This document shows positions 45,864 to 55,879 of a DNA stretch of 64,000 bases, in pieces. Location: positions 310,001 to 374,000 of the forward strand of contig NZ_JAJLLW010000004.1 in NCBI RefSeq assembly GCF_020991005.1, read 5' to 3'. Made by a program: the position numbers and the translations under genes. Position 1 is the stretch's first letter, and every line of letters begins with the position of its first letter. The notes under the pieces were generated by a model. That model was given only the letters and a program-made list of their open reading frames with translations. It did no database searches and was not told the DNA's origin. This DNA comes from Halomonas sp. CUBES01 (GTDB lineage: Bacteria; Pseudomonadota; Gammaproteobacteria; Pseudomonadales; Halomonadaceae).

Positions 45864-46655
45864 ATGAACGTTCCCATTAAAACGCCTTCTGAAATCGACA
45901 AGATGCGCGACGCGGGCCGCCAGGCCGCCAGCGTCATCGAGATGATCACGCCCCACGTCCAGGCGGGCATCAGCACCGGCGAAATCGACCGCCTGTGCCA
46001 CGCATATATCGTCGACGAGCTGGGCTCCACGCCGGCCCCGCTCAACTACCACGGTTTCCCCAAGGCCACCTGCACGTCGATCAACCACGTGGTGTGCCAC
46101 GGGATTCCCGACGACGCCAAGAAGCTCAAGAACGGCGACATCATGAACCTGGACATCACCGTGCGCACCGCCGAGGGCTACCACGGCGATTCCAGCGTGA
46201 TGTTCGTGGTCGGCGAGACCATCCAGGGCGAACGCCTGTGCCGCATTACCCAGGAATGCCTGTATAAAAGCATCGAGCTGGTCAAACCCGGCGTGCACCT
46301 CTCGGAGCTTGCCCGCGTGATCCAAAAGTACGCCGAAAGCAACGGCTACTCCGTGGTTCGCGACTTCTGCGGTCATGGCATCGGCGCCGAATTCCACGAA
46401 GACCCCCAGTTCCTGCACTACGACGGCTACGCCCCGGGAGCGGACATCCGCCTTGAAGCTGGCATGTGCTTCACCATCGAGCCCATGATCAACGTTGGCG
46501 GCTACAAGACCAAGGTGCTGCGCGATGGCTGGACGGCGATCACCAAGGACCGCAGCCTGTCAGCCCAATGGGAGCACACGCTACTGGTCACCGATAGCGG
46601 CGTTGAGGTGCTGACCGCACGCGGCGACGAAGACTTCAGTTTTCTGACGCACTGA
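45864..46655 (+). CDS. map: Methionine aminopeptidase, type I
   Basis: A 263-residue metalloenzyme that removes the N-terminal Met from nascent proteins. It begins VPIKTPSEIDKMRDAGRQAASV. The metal site residues are spread over NGDIMNLDITV, then YHGDSSVMFVVG, RDFCGHGIGAEFHEDPQFLHY and CFTIEPMINVG (Asp, Asp, His, Glu) with a final Glu in WEHTLLVT. The length matches E. coli MAP (264). It overlaps glnD by one base (TGATG), so the two are translationally coupled. Confidence 0.97.
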   Translation: MNVPIKTPSEIDKMRDAGRQAASVIEMITPHVQAGISTGEIDRLCHAYIVDELGSTPAPLNYHGFPKATCTSINHVVCHGIPDDAKKLKNGDIMNLDITVRTAEGYHGDSSVMFVVGETIQGERLCRITQECLYKSIELVKPGVHLSELARVIQKYAESNGYSVVRDFCGHGIGAEFHEDPQFLHYDGYAPGADIRLEAGMCFTIEPMINVGGYKTKVLRDGWTAITKDRSLSAQWEHTLLVTDSGVEVLTARGDEDFSFLTH

Positions 46656-49330
46656 TGCTACTTCACCATTACCGGTTTGAACCGGACACCACGCTGTTCG
46701 ACCTTGAGCTGTTCCGCACCGAGCTTGCGGGGTCACGCTCCCCCATCGCGCCGTTCAAGGCTGCGCTTGGCGAAATTCAGACCCGCCTGGACGAACGCTT
46801 TCGTGCCGGGGCCGATATTCGCGATCTGGTGCGTGGTCGCGCATGGTATCTGGATCAACTGCTGGCCATCGCCTGGGAACAGCACGACTGGCCCGACGAC
46901 GGCGTCGCCCTTGTGGCCGTGGGAGGTTACGGCCGTGGCGAACTGCACCCGCATTCGGACATCGACCTGCTGTTGCTGCTCGAGCAAGATGACGACACTC
47001 CCTATCGCGAACCGCTGACCGCCTTTATCACCTTTCTATGGGACATTGGCCTGGAAATCGGCCACAGCGTGCGCTCGCTCAATGACTGCGAGCGCGAAGC
47101 GGCCGCCGATGTCACGGTGATCACCAACCTGCTCGAGTCACGCCTGATCGCCGGTCCGGAAGCGCTGCGGGAGCGCATGCGCGAGCGGCTCAATGCCGAC
47201 CATGTCTGGCCGGCAGACCGCTTCTTCGAGGCCAAGTGGCAGGAACAGATTGCCCGTCACTACCGTTATAACAACTCCGAGTACCATCTCGAACCGAACC
47301 TCAAAAGCTCGCCAGGCGGGCTTCGCGACATCCAGATGATCGGCTGGGTCGCCAAGCGCCATTTCGGCACCGAGGAATACACCGATATCGTCGCCAACGG
47401 CTTCATGAACGATGCCGAACTGCGCATCTTAAGCCAGGGGCAGGCGTTTCTGTGGCAGGTCCGCTACGCCCTGCACATGCTCACCGACCGCGCCGAAGAT
47501 CGCCTGCTGTTTGATCACCAGCGCACCATTGCCGAGATGTTCGGTTTTCGCGACACCCCCGAACGCCTGGCCGTCGAACAGTTCATGAAGCGCTACTACC
47601 GGCACGTGACCGCGCTCGCCGGCCTCAACGACATGCTGCTCCAGCACTTCGATGAGGCCATCCTGCGCGGCAAGGAATCGCTGGAAACGGTCAACCTCAA
47701 CGAGCGCTTTGAAACCAAGGGCGGTTATATTCAGGTGCGTTCGCGCAACCTGTTCCGGGAACAGCCTTCGGCCATGCTGGAACTGTTCCTGCTAATGGCC
47801 GAGCATCCGGAAATCGAAGGCGTGCGGGCCGATACCATTCGCCTGATCCGCGACCATCGCCACCAGATCGACGACCACTACCGGGACGACCCCCGCCACC
47901 AGCGGCTGTTCATGGCCATCGTGCGTGCGCCGGGCAACGTACCCCGCCAGCTGCGGCGCATGAACCGCTACGGCATACTCGGCAAGTACCTGCCCGAGTT
48001 TGGTCGCGCCGTGGGCCTGATGCAGCACGACCTGTTCCACATTTACACGGTCGATGCCCATACCCTGCTGCTGCTCAAGTTTCTGCACAATTTTCGCAAG
48101 CCGGAAGCGAAAGGCGAGTTTCCCGTCGCGGTGGCGCTGATGCAGCAGCTCCCCAAACTGGATCTGCTTTGGATAGCAGGGCTGTTTCACGATATCGGCA
48201 AGGGCCGCGGCGGCGATCACTCGGAAATCGGCGCCCGGGACGTCGAACAGTTCTGCCAGCGCCACCAGATTTCCCAGCACGATACCAACCTCGTCAGCTG
48301 GCTCGTCGAACATCACCTACTGATGTCCATGACCGCCCAGAAGCGCGACATCAGCGACCCGGACGTGATCCGCGAATTCGCCACCGAGGTGCGCACCGAG
48401 ACGCGACTGGACTATCTCTACGTGCTGACGGTGGCCGATATCAACGCCACCAACCCTACCCTGTGGAACGGCTGGCGGGCATCGCTGATGCGCCAGTTGC
48501 ACGCCGAAACCAAACGCGCCCTGCGCCGCGGCCTGAAAAACCCGCCCGACCGCGACGACTGGGTTCGCGAGACGCGCTCTGAAGCTCGTTCGCTGCTGCA
48601 GTCGATCGGCGTCAATGAAGCCGAAATAGACCGGCTGTGGGAATCCCTCGGCGAAGACTACTTCCTGCAGTACGCGCCCAGCGAAATCGTCTGGCAGACC
48701 CAGGGGATACTCACCCACCAGCCCTCCCAGCTGCCGCTGGTGCTGATCAGCGCGCCCACGGCGGACATGGCCGAAGGCGGCACCAAGGTGTTTATCCACA
48801 CCCGCTCGGTCGACGACCTGTTCGCCGCCACCGCCGCTGCCATGGAGCAGTTGGGGCTGTCGATCCACGATGCGCGCATCGCCACCTCAAACAATAACTG
48901 GACGCTCAACACCTTCATCGTGCTCGACAACCTGGGCCAGCCGATTCGCGACCCGGCGCGCATTGAAGAAATGCGCCAGCACCTGGTGGAAGAGCTGGAC
49001 GATCCCGACGACTATCCGGATATCGTCACCCGGCATACGCCGCGCCAGCTCAAGCATTTCCGGGTCGCCACCGAGGTCCTGATCGAACAGGACCCCGCCA
49101 ATGACCGCACGCTGCTGGAGCTCAGCGCACCGGACCGACCCGGGCTTCTGGCCCGCGTCGGGCGCATCTTCATGGAGCAGGATATTGCGCTCTCCGCGGC
49201 GAAAATCGCCACCCTGGGCGAACGCGTGGAAGACGTGTTCTTCATTACCACCAAAGACGGCGAGCCCCTGACCGACCCCGACCGCCAGCAGCAGCTGCGC
49301 GAACGTCTGATTGAGGTGCTGGGGGTTTGA
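46655..49330 (+). CDS. glnD: [Protein-PII] uridylyltransferase / uridylyl-removing enzyme
   Basis: An 891-residue bifunctional nitrogen sensor that uridylylates PII under low glutamine and removes UMP when glutamine is high. The nucleotidyltransferase motif VAVGGYGRGELHPHSDIDLLLLLEQ is near 88-112. The HD phosphohydrolase motif is LFHDIGKGRGGDHSEIGA near 510, with HH further on. Two C-terminal ACT domains bind glutamine, at about 700-790 and 815-891 (LLELSAPDRPGLLARVGRIF). The size equals E. coli GlnD (890). It lies between map and the dap genes. Confidence 0.97.
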   Translation: MLLHHYRFEPDTTLFDLELFRTELAGSRSPIAPFKAALGEIQTRLDERFRAGADIRDLVRGRAWYLDQLLAIAWEQHDWPDDGVALVAVGGYGRGELHPHSDIDLLLLLEQDDDTPYREPLTAFITFLWDIGLEIGHSVRSLNDCEREAAADVTVITNLLESRLIAGPEALRERMRERLNADHVWPADRFFEAKWQEQIARHYRYNNSEYHLEPNLKSSPGGLRDIQMIGWVAKRHFGTEEYTDIVANGFMNDAELRILSQGQAFLWQVRYALHMLTDRAEDRLLFDHQRTIAEMFGFRDTPERLAVEQFMKRYYRHVTALAGLNDMLLQHFDEAILRGKESLETVNLNERFETKGGYIQVRSRNLFREQPSAMLELFLLMAEHPEIEGVRADTIRLIRDHRHQIDDHYRDDPRHQRLFMAIVRAPGNVPRQLRRMNRYGILGKYLPEFGRAVGLMQHDLFHIYTVDAHTLLLLKFLHNFRKPEAKGEFPVAVALMQQLPKLDLLWIAGLFHDIGKGRGGDHSEIGARDVEQFCQRHQISQHDTNLVSWLVEHHLLMSMTAQKRDISDPDVIREFATEVRTETRLDYLYVLTVADINATNPTLWNGWRASLMRQLHAETKRALRRGLKNPPDRDDWVRETRSEARSLLQSIGVNEAEIDRLWESLGEDYFLQYAPSEIVWQTQGILTHQPSQLPLVLISAPTADMAEGGTKVFIHTRSVDDLFAATAAAMEQLGLSIHDARIATSNNNWTLNTFIVLDNLGQPIRDPARIEEMRQHLVEELDDPDDYPDIVTRHTPRQLKHFRVATEVLIEQDPANDRTLLELSAPDRPGLLARVGRIFMEQDIALSAAKIATLGERVEDVFFITTKDGEPLTDPDRQQQLRERLIEVLGV

Positions 49331-49415
49331 GCAAGCTCCGGGGCTTGCCTATAATCGTCGGCTACTTTCGCGAAACGACGCCTACAACGACGCCGGCACG
49401 GCGTTCTGGACACCC

Positions 49416-50612
49416 ATGAACCCTGATCTCGACGCCCTGCATCCGTATCCGTTCGAAAAGCTGGCGGCCCTCAAGGCGGATCTAACGCCACCTTCGACGC
49501 TAACGCATATTCCGCTGACAATCGGTGAACCTCAGCACGCCCCCTATCCCGGGGCTCTCGCCGCGCTGGTTGCCCACCAGGCCGAGATGGCGCGCTACCC
49601 GGCCACCAACGGCCTGCCTGCCCTGCGCGACACGATCGCCACCTGGGCCACCCAGCGCTTCGCGCTGTCAGGGCTCGACGCCGAGCGCCAGGTACTGCCG
49701 GTCAACGGCACGCGGGAAGCCATTTTCGCCTTCGTTCAGGCAGCCCTTGATCGCACGCGCCCGGCACAGATAGCGGTTCCCAACCCCTTCTACCAGATTT
49801 ACGAAGGCGCCACGCTGCTGGCGGGGGGCGAGCCGCTCTACCTGGACTGCACCGCTGATAACGACTTTCGCCCGGACGTTTCGTCCGTCAGCGCGGACAC
49901 CTGGCGCAATGTGCAGATTGTGTTTGTCTGCTCACCCGGCAACCCCACCGGCGCGGTCACGCCGCTTGCCGAATTCAAGCAGCTGATCGCGCTGGCCGAC
50001 GAGCACGACTTCATCATCGCCTCCGATGAGTGCTACTCGGAGCTCTATCTGGATGAAGCGGCGCCACCCCCGGGGCTCCTGCAGGCCTGCGCCGAGCTCG
50101 GCCGCCACGACTATCGCCGCTGCGTGGTGTTTCACTCGCTGTCCAAACGTTCCAACCTGCCGGGGCTTCGCTCAGGGTTTGTCGCCGGCGATGCAGACCT
50201 GCTTGCACCGTTCAAGCGCTACCGCACCTACCACGGCTGTGCAATGTCATTGCCGCTGCAGCACGCCTCCATGGCCGCCTGGCAGGATGAAAGCCACGTG
50301 CGCGCCAACCGCGAGGCCTACCGCGAAAAGTTCAGCGCGGTTACCGAGGTGCTCGCCCCGGTAATGGACTTCCCCACCCCGGAAGCCAGCTTTTACCTGT
50401 GGCCCGCCGTGCCGGGTGGCGACGACATTGCCTTCACCCAGCGGCTGTTCGTTGAACAGCATGTCAGCGTGCTGCCGGGCAGCCTGATGGGCCGCCCCGG
50501 ACGCGGCGGCCACAATCCCGGTAGCGGTCGGCTACGCTTGGCGCTGGTGGCGGAGCTGGCCCCGACGCTCGAAGCCGCCGAACGCCTGCGCCAACTCGTT
50601 GAGCGCGGCTAA
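49416..50612 (+). CDS. dapC: Succinyldiaminopimelate transaminase
   Basis: A 398-residue PLP class I/II aminotransferase that makes N-succinyl-LL-diaminopimelate in the succinylase branch of lysine synthesis. It begins NPDLDALHPYPFEKLAALKADL, which is typical of DapC. PVNGTREAIFAFVQA and CSPGNPTGAV follow, then FIIASDECYSELYL with the PLP-ring Asp and Tyr, and HSLSKRSNLPGLRSGFVAG with the Schiff-base Lys. ATG 49416 is preferred over an upstream frame that overlaps glnD. It heads dapC-arsC-like-dapD-dapE. Confidence 0.9.
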   Translation: MNPDLDALHPYPFEKLAALKADLTPPSTLTHIPLTIGEPQHAPYPGALAALVAHQAEMARYPATNGLPALRDTIATWATQRFALSGLDAERQVLPVNGTREAIFAFVQAALDRTRPAQIAVPNPFYQIYEGATLLAGGEPLYLDCTADNDFRPDVSSVSADTWRNVQIVFVCSPGNPTGAVTPLAEFKQLIALADEHDFIIASDECYSELYLDEAAPPPGLLQACAELGRHDYRRCVVFHSLSKRSNLPGLRSGFVAGDADLLAPFKRYRTYHGCAMSLPLQHASMAAWQDESHVRANREAYREKFSAVTEVLAPVMDFPTPEASFYLWPAVPGGDDIAFTQRLFVEQHVSVLPGSLMGRPGRGGHNPGSGRLRLALVAELAPTLEAAERLRQLVERG

Positions 50613-50655
50613 CGCACGTTAATGACAACTCGACGCCATTGCCAGGAGGTCATCC

Positions 50656-50994
50656 ATGCTCACGCTCTACATTATCAGCAACTGCGATACCTGCCGCAAA
50701 GCGCGCAAGGCGCTTGACGAAAAAGGTATCCCCTTCAAGACCTACGACCTGCGCAAGGACGGCCTGTCGGCGCCGCTTCTGGAACACATCCTGCATCGTG
50801 TGCCGCTGGTCGAAGCGATCAACAAGCGCAGCAAGACCTGGCGGGAACTATCCGATGAAGAGAAGGACTTTGACGCCAATTCGGGACGCGAACTGCTCCT
50901 GAAGCACCCCACCCTGTTAAAACGCCCGCTACTGGAAGTCGACGATGACACGATACTCGTCGGCTACCAGGACGGCGACTACGACAAACTCTGA
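50656..50994 (+). CDS. ArsC/Spx-family protein, YffB-like
   Basis: A 112-residue thioredoxin-fold protein of the ArsC/Spx family. It starts LTLYIISNCDTCRKARKALDEKGIPFKTYDLRKDGLS, with a CDTC pair at about 11-14. LLKHPTLLKRPLLEVDDDTILVGY closes it, with the ArsC-like arginine. The group with CxxC is called YffB and probably acts as a glutathione-dependent thiol reductase rather than an arsenate reductase. Position between dapC and dapD is usual in gammaproteobacteria (yffB-dapE in E. coli). AGGAGG lies just upstream. Arsenate resistance should not be assumed. Confidence 0.85.
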   Translation: MLTLYIISNCDTCRKARKALDEKGIPFKTYDLRKDGLSAPLLEHILHRVPLVEAINKRSKTWRELSDEEKDFDANSGRELLLKHPTLLKRPLLEVDDDTILVGYQDGDYDKL

Positions 50995-51030
50995 CATCCT
51001 GATCAAACACTGACCCAAAGGAACGCAGTT

Positions 51031-52056
51031 ATGCTGAGCTTTGCGCTTGGAATCGGCACTCAAAACACCCAGGGCGACTGGCTGGAAATCTACTACCCGG
51101 CGCCGCTGATCAACCCGCCCGAAAGCCTGGTCAGTGCCGCCAAGGAAGCCCTTGACGCACCCAGCGGTAACGCGGCCATCAGCTTCCTGCCGGAAGACTG
51201 CGCGCGCCTGGCCAAGGCGCTTGAAACGGCCGGCCACGCCGAACAGGCGGAGCTGGCGGCATCCTTCGCCGCCAGCCAGCGTCCGCTGGTCGCCATGTTC
51301 CTGGACACCAACCAGCCCCCGCAGACCGCCCCCGAGGTCTACCTCAAGCTGCACCTGCTCTCCCACCGGCTGGTGAAACCCCACGGGCTGGATCTGACCG
51401 GCATGTTCGGCCTGCTGCGCAACATCGCCTGGACCAACGAAGGCGCGATCGACATCGAAGAGTTGCCCGCACGCCGCCTCAAAGCCCGTTTGGAAGGCCG
51501 CGCCCTGTCGGTGGACTGCGTGGATAAATTCCCCAAGATGACCGACTACGTAGTGCCTCACGGCATCCGCATCGGCGACACCGCCCGAGTGCGCCTGGGC
51601 GCCTATCTCGGCGAAGGCACCACGGTGATGCACGAAGGGTTCGTTAACTTCAACGCCGGCACCGAGGGCCCCGGCATGATCGAAGGCCGCATCTCCGCCG
51701 GCGTCATGGTGGGTAAAGGCTCTGACCTGGGCGGCGGTTGCTCGACCATGGGGACGCTGTCCGGCGGTGGCAACATGGTGATCAAGGTCGGCGAGGGCTG
51801 CCTGATCGGCGCCAACGCGGGCATCGGCATCCCGCTGGGCGACCGCTGCACGGTGGAAGCCGGGCTGTATATCACGGCGGGGTCGAAAGTCACACTGCTG
51901 GATGACCAGGGCCAGGAGGTCAATACCGTCGCTGCGCGCGAGCTGGCCGGCCAGGACGACCTGCTGCTGCGCCGCAACTCGCAGAACGGCCGCATCGAAT
52001 GCCTGACCAATAAAAGCGCCATCGCGCTCAACGAGGCGCTGCATGCCCATAACTGA
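51031..52056 (+). CDS. dapD: Tetrahydrodipicolinate N-succinyltransferase
   Basis: A 341-residue acyltransferase of the long DapD type found in pseudomonads and actinobacteria (E. coli DapD has 274). It transfers succinyl from CoA to tetrahydrodipicolinate. The N-terminal domain has [22 protein letters not shown]. The left-handed beta-helix runs from about 180 ([40 protein letters not shown]) to 290, with catalytic residues in that block. AAAGGA precedes the ATG at 51031. It overlaps dapE by 14 bases. Confidence 0.95.
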   Translation: MLSFALGIGTQNTQGDWLEIYYPAPLINPPESLVSAAKEALDAPSGNAAISFLPEDCARLAKALETAGHAEQAELAASFAASQRPLVAMFLDTNQPPQTAPEVYLKLHLLSHRLVKPHGLDLTGMFGLLRNIAWTNEGAIDIEELPARRLKARLEGRALSVDCVDKFPKMTDYVVPHGIRIGDTARVRLGAYLGEGTTVMHEGFVNFNAGTEGPGMIEGRISAGVMVGKGSDLGGGCSTMGTLSGGGNMVIKVGEGCLIGANAGIGIPLGDRCTVEAGLYITAGSKVTLLDDQGQEVNTVAARELAGQDDLLLRRNSQNGRIECLTNKSAIALNEALHAHN

Positions 52057-53215
52057 GCCGGAGGGGCTGTCGCCGACGCTGCAGCTGGCCTTTGATCTGC
52101 TGCGCCGCGCGTCGGTCACGCCCGACGACGAAGGCTGCCAGGACCTGATGATCGAGCGCTTGAGGGCGCTCGATTTCCACATCGAGTCACTGCCGTTTGG
52201 CGATGTGAAAAACGTCTGGGCGGTGCGCGGCCATCACGGCCCGGTGCTGGCCTTTGCCGGGCATACCGATGTGGTGCCCAGCGGGCCGCATACCAACTGG
52301 GAATTTCCGCCCTTCACGCCCTGCATCAACGACGATGGCATGCTGTGCGGTCGCGGTGCCGCGGACATGAAAGGCAGCCTGGCCGCCATGCTCACCGCCG
52401 TCGAGCGCTTCGTCGACGCCCACCCCGACCACGACGGACGTATCGCGTTTTTGATCACATCCGACGAAGAAGGCCCCGCCGTCGACGGCACCCGCGCGGT
52501 GGTCGAGCATCTACGCGAGCGCAACGAACGCCTCGACTACTGCATCGTCGGCGAGCCGTCCTCTACGGCGCGGCTTGGCGATGCCATCAAGAACGGCCGG
52601 CGCGGCTCGCTGGGCGGCATCCTGCATGTGAAAGGCGTACAGGGCCACGTGGCCTACCCTCACCTGGCGCGCAACCCTATCCATCAGGTAATGCCCGCGC
52701 TCGACGCCCTGGTCAATGAACATTGGGATGCCGGCAACGATTTCTTCCCGGCGACCAGCTTTCAGGTATCCAACCTGCGGGCGGGCACCGGGGCGACCAA
52801 CGTCATCCCCGGCGAGGTGGAAGTGGTGTTCAATTTCCGTTACTCCACGGAAGTCACCCACGAAACCCTGCGGCGGCGTACCGAAGCGCTGCTGGATCAG
52901 CACGGCCTTGAGTATCACATCGACTGGACGCTCAACGGCGAGCCGTTCCTGACCGCCGAGGGCGAGCTGGTCGACGCCGCCATTCGCGGTGTCGAAGCGG
53001 TCACCGGCGAGCGACCGGCGCTTTCCACGAGCGGCGGCACCTCGGATGGCCGCTTCATTGCCACCCTGGGCGCCCAAGTGGTCGAGCTGGGGCCTCTCAA
53101 CGACACCATCCACAAGGTAGACGAGCGCGTCCGGGCCAGCGACCTGGATGCATTGAGCCGGATCTACGAAGCCACGCTGCAGGCGTTGCTCACCTCCGGC
53201 GAGGTCAACGTATGA
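52043..53215 (+). CDS. dapE: Succinyl-diaminopimelate desuccinylase
   Basis: A 390-residue M20 dinuclear zinc hydrolase releasing LL-diaminopimelate. The zinc ligands sit in [14 protein letters not shown] (His), [16 protein letters not shown] (bridging Asp), [14 protein letters not shown] (catalytic Glu and ligand Glu), GEPSST and the late [13 protein letters not shown] (His). The dimerisation domain lies at about 190-300. Size is close to E. coli DapE (375). GAGG lies 7 bases before the ATG, which is inside the dapD end; it also overlaps the next gene by four bases. Confidence 0.96.
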   Translation: MPITEPEGLSPTLQLAFDLLRRASVTPDDEGCQDLMIERLRALDFHIESLPFGDVKNVWAVRGHHGPVLAFAGHTDVVPSGPHTNWEFPPFTPCINDDGMLCGRGAADMKGSLAAMLTAVERFVDAHPDHDGRIAFLITSDEEGPAVDGTRAVVEHLRERNERLDYCIVGEPSSTARLGDAIKNGRRGSLGGILHVKGVQGHVAYPHLARNPIHQVMPALDALVNEHWDAGNDFFPATSFQVSNLRAGTGATNVIPGEVEVVFNFRYSTEVTHETLRRRTEALLDQHGLEYHIDWTLNGEPFLTAEGELVDAAIRGVEAVTGERPALSTSGGTSDGRFIATLGAQVVELGPLNDTIHKVDERVRASDLDALSRIYEATLQALLTSGEVNV

Positions 53216-53601
53216 TGGAGCGCTATCCGGATATCGAGATCTACCTGGCAAGCGTTGCCCACCCCGCCCTCAACGACTGGCTGGCGAAGGCGCTGGACGC
53301 CCCGCCGCTGACGTCGGCGGGCAAAGGCAAGTGGCGTACCCAAGGCCACCACCAGGGGCACAAGGTGCCGGTGCTGCTGGTCGAAAACGCCGCCGATGGG
53401 TTTGCCAGCCTGTGGCTCGATAGCGGCCACAGCCCCTGGCAAACCGATCAGGAAGCCGCCCAATACGCGGCGGAAGCCCTGCAGACCGAAATTCGCTGCT
53501 CGCTGGGCGGCTGGCATCCGGGCGATGATCCCGATCGTTTCTGGCAGGTGCTGCCCGACGGCCGTGAAGGGCCCATCGAGTGGCCCGACTCGGGCCGCTA
53601 G
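53212..53601 (+). CDS. Unknown 129-aa protein coupled to dapE
   Basis: I do not recognise a family. The 129-residue product is soluble, with no signal or membrane segment. It begins [29 protein letters not shown] and contains [20 protein letters not shown], then [40 protein letters not shown]. The mix of short strands and one amphipathic helix suggests a compact alpha/beta domain. It shares the ATGA overlap with dapE, so it is co-translated with the lysine genes, and is followed by a strong hairpin. A role in diaminopimelate metabolism is only guilt by association. Confidence 0.7.
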   Translation: MMERYPDIEIYLASVAHPALNDWLAKALDAPPLTSAGKGKWRTQGHHQGHKVPVLLVENAADGFASLWLDSGHSPWQTDQEAAQYAAEALQTEIRCSLGGWHPGDDPDRFWQVLPDGREGPIEWPDSGR

Positions 53602-53613
53602 TTCCCCAAAACG

Positions 53614-53643
53614 CATTTGACCCCGCCGGAGCGGGGTCAAATG
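53614..53643. terminator. Bidirectional hairpin between the dap operon and the cold-shock gene
   Basis: CATTTGACCCCGC pairs perfectly with GCGGGGTCAAATG (13 bp, loop CGGA) between convergent genes. On the minus strand it is followed by CGTTTT; on the plus strand no T-run follows. It probably ends both transcripts. Confidence 0.65.
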
Positions 53644-53675
53644 TCGTGCGAAGCAATCTCAAGCGGGATTGATCG

Positions 53676-54212
53676 TTACTCGATGATGCTCACGTCGTCG
53701 GCCTGCAAACCACGCTCGTTTTTAATCACGTGATAACGCACGATCTGGCCTTCTGCCAGCATGCGCGGCCCGCGACCACGAATCGCCCGGAAATGGACAA
53801 ACACATCGTCGCCGTTATCGCGGGTAATGAAGCCGTAGCCTTTGTTGGTATTGAACCACTTCACTTCGCCCTCTTCGCGGCCGTCATTGGGGTCGATGAT
53901 ATCGTCATCGTCCGGCGCGCTGGGGGCTTGAGACTGACGCGGTGCCGGCTTGGCACGCACTGCCACATCCGGCGACACCACCACGGGTGGCGCCAGCGCG
54001 GCAGTCGCTAACGTACCGATACACAGCACAACGAAGCTGCCGATGGCCACGGCGATGTAGATGCCGCCAGCCCCGGTCACAGCCAGCTCGTCAAGCCACC
54101 GCTCAGCCAGCGGTGCGTCGGTTAAATGAACAATCCCCGCCAGCAGCAATGGCGTGGGGGCGGCAAGCAAGACACTGATCAAGATACAGCGAAACACAAC
54201 TTTTGGGTTCAT
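53676..54212 (-). CDS. Membrane-anchored cold-shock-domain protein
   Basis: A 178-residue protein. Two hydrophobic helices occupy about 5-27 (VVFRCILISVLLAAPTPLLLAGI) and 47-72 (GGIYIAVAIGSFVVLCIGTLATAALA). A Pro/Asp-rich linker follows (about 80-112), and then a complete cold-shock domain: GEVKWFNTNKGYGFITRDNGDDVFVHFRAI, with RNP1-like KGYGFI and RNP2-like VFVHF. Ordinary CspA proteins are about 70 residues and soluble, so this one would bind RNA or single-stranded DNA at the inner membrane. The orientation is convergent with the dap operon and divergent from slyX. Function unknown. Confidence 0.85.
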   Translation of the reverse strand: MNPKVVFRCILISVLLAAPTPLLLAGIVHLTDAPLAERWLDELAVTGAGGIYIAVAIGSFVVLCIGTLATAALAPPVVVSPDVAVRAKPAPRQSQAPSAPDDDDIIDPNDGREEGEVKWFNTNKGYGFITRDNGDDVFVHFRAIRGRGPRMLAEGQIVRYHVIKNERGLQADDVSIIE

Positions 54213-54323
54213 GGATAAAAAAAGCTCTCTTGTTGTATGGGTAACAGAAGAAGGACAATACCCAGTTCAGCCGGGCTTGACGACCCGATGAACCGAGCTA
54301 CTACACAAGGTTGCAATGTTACC

Positions 54324-54572
54324 ATGACATCTTCTTTATCGCCTGCCGACCTGATTCAACAGCTTGAATCTTTAGAAAGCCGCCTGGCCTATCAAGAGCA
54401 CTGGCTCGACACCCTGGATCAAGCGGTCGCCCAGCAGGAGCGTCGGCTGGCGACGCTCGAACAGCTCAGCGCGCTGATGCGCGAGCGCCTGCGCGAACAG
54501 CACCAGGCGCTACAGGCCGGTGACGACCCCGACGGCAGCCGTCCCGAAGACGACATACCGCCCCACTACTGA
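54324..54572 (+). CDS. slyX: SlyX family protein
   Basis: An 82-residue coiled-coil protein. LIQQLESLESRLAYQEHWLDTLDQAVAQQERRLATLEQLSALMRERLRE covers most of its length in heptads, and the C-terminus is acidic and ends DDIPPHY, the PPHY ending typical of SlyX. Its cellular role is unknown. The start at 54324 gives the usual size (about 72-80 aa); ATG 54288 would add 12 residues. No strong ribosome site precedes either. Confidence 0.82.
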   Translation: MTSSLSPADLIQQLESLESRLAYQEHWLDTLDQAVAQQERRLATLEQLSALMRERLREQHQALQAGDDPDGSRPEDDIPPHY

Positions 54573-54593
54573 TCCACAATCCCGATCGATAAC

Positions 54594-55712
54594 TTACCGG
54601 TTCACCGCCTCGGCGGGGTCGATGCTCGTCAGACCAAAGGCATCCGCCACCGCCGCGTAGGTTACCTGGCCGTCATGCACGTTGAGCCCCGGCAAGAAAT
54701 GCGGGTTGTCGCGCAAGGCCTGCTGCCAGCCCTTGTCGGCCAGGTCGAGGACAAAGGGCAGCGTGGCGTTGGTCAGCCCCAGCGTCGAGGTGCGCGCGAC
54801 CGCGCCGGGCATGTTGGCCACGCAGTAATGCACGATGCCGTCGACGATGTAGGTCGGCTCCGCATGGGTCGTGGGCTTGCTGGTCTCAAAACAGCCGCCC
54901 TGATCGATGGCCACGTCCACCAGCACGCTGCCAGGTTGCATATCCGCAAGCATCGCCCTAGTGATCAGCTTCGGCGCGGCGGCGCCGGGAATCAGCACCG
55001 CACCAATGATCATGTCCGCCGTTCTCGCCGCTTCGTCCAGCGCGTCCGCCGTCGAATAGACGGTCTTGATACGGCCCTGATAGCGGTCGTCCAGGACTTC
55101 CAACCGAGCAATCGACTTGTCGAGAATGGTCACCTCGGCACCCAGCCCCAAGGCCATCCGCGCGGCGTTTTCACCCACCACGCCGCCGCCGATCACGGTC
55201 ACCTTACCCGGCGCCACGCCGGGGACACCCGGCAACAGCACGCCGGCGCCGCCCTGCGCCTTTTCCAGGCTGTGGGCGCCGGCCTGCACGGCCATACGGC
55301 CGGCCACGGTGCTCATGGGCGCCAGCAACGGCAGGCCGCCTTTCGCATCGGTAATCGTTTCATAGGCAATGCAGGTGGCGCCGCTTTCTATCAGCCCCTG
55401 GGTCAGCGATTCCTCGGCGGCCAGATGCAGGTAGGTAAACAGCGTGTGCTGAGGTGTCAGACGGGCGACTTCCTCCGCCTGGGGCTCCTTCACCTTGAGA
55501 ATCAGCTCGGCGTCTTGCCAGAGCGTCGCCACATCGGCCTCGATGCGCGCACCGGCGGCTTCGTAGTCGCGGTCGGCAAACCCGGCGCCCTCGCCGGCGC
55601 CCGCCTGAACACTCACCTGATGACCACGGCCGGTCAGCTCCCGCGCCCCGGTCGGGGTCAAGGCGACCCGATATTCATGGTTTTTTATCTCTTTGGGAAC
55701 GGCAATGCGCAT
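54594..55712 (-). CDS. ald: Alanine dehydrogenase
   Basis: A 372-residue NAD-dependent enzyme that interconverts L-alanine with pyruvate and ammonia. The N-terminus [30 protein letters not shown] carries the pyruvate-binding Arg and Lys. [20 protein letters not shown] (catalytic His region) and the nucleotide motif [28 protein letters not shown] follow, and [19 protein letters not shown] is a strong family block. ATG 55712 with AGGAGT 8 bases upstream is chosen. The gene is convergent with slyX, 21 bases away. Confidence 0.95.
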   Translation of the reverse strand: MRIAVPKEIKNHEYRVALTPTGARELTGRGHQVSVQAGAGEGAGFADRDYEAAGARIEADVATLWQDAELILKVKEPQAEEVARLTPQHTLFTYLHLAAEESLTQGLIESGATCIAYETITDAKGGLPLLAPMSTVAGRMAVQAGAHSLEKAQGGAGVLLPGVPGVAPGKVTVIGGGVVGENAARMALGLGAEVTILDKSIARLEVLDDRYQGRIKTVYSTADALDEAARTADMIIGAVLIPGAAAPKLITRAMLADMQPGSVLVDVAIDQGGCFETSKPTTHAEPTYIVDGIVHYCVANMPGAVARTSTLGLTNATLPFVLDLADKGWQQALRDNPHFLPGLNVHDGQVTYAAVADAFGLTSIDPAEAVNR

Positions 55713-55805
55713 GTCTGTTACTCCTGATGGTGTCGGTAGCAATTCGTTACTTTTCATCCATTACAGCACAGCTTTTATGCCTCTCCCTACCCCGAAATTA
55801 AAAAC

Positions 55806-55830
55806 AAAAAAAACGCCGGTTAAGGCGTTT
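55806..55830 (-). terminator. Intrinsic terminator after the thioesterase gene
   Basis: On the minus strand, AAACGCC and GGCGTTT form a 7-bp stem with a 6-base loop, followed by TTTTTG. It lies 50 bases after the thioesterase stop and 94 bases before ald, whose promoter must lie between or overlap it. Confidence 0.75.
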
Positions 55831-55879
55831 CTCAGGAGAAAAATCTAGCGATTACCGGCTAAAGGCAAAAAAATCATCG

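Noticed and set aside
50656..50994. Arsenate reductase, which would suggest an arsenic operon with the TIGR04282/TIGR04283 genes
   Set aside because: The CDTC pair and the dap-operon position fit YffB-like thiol proteins; no arsR or arsB lies nearby.
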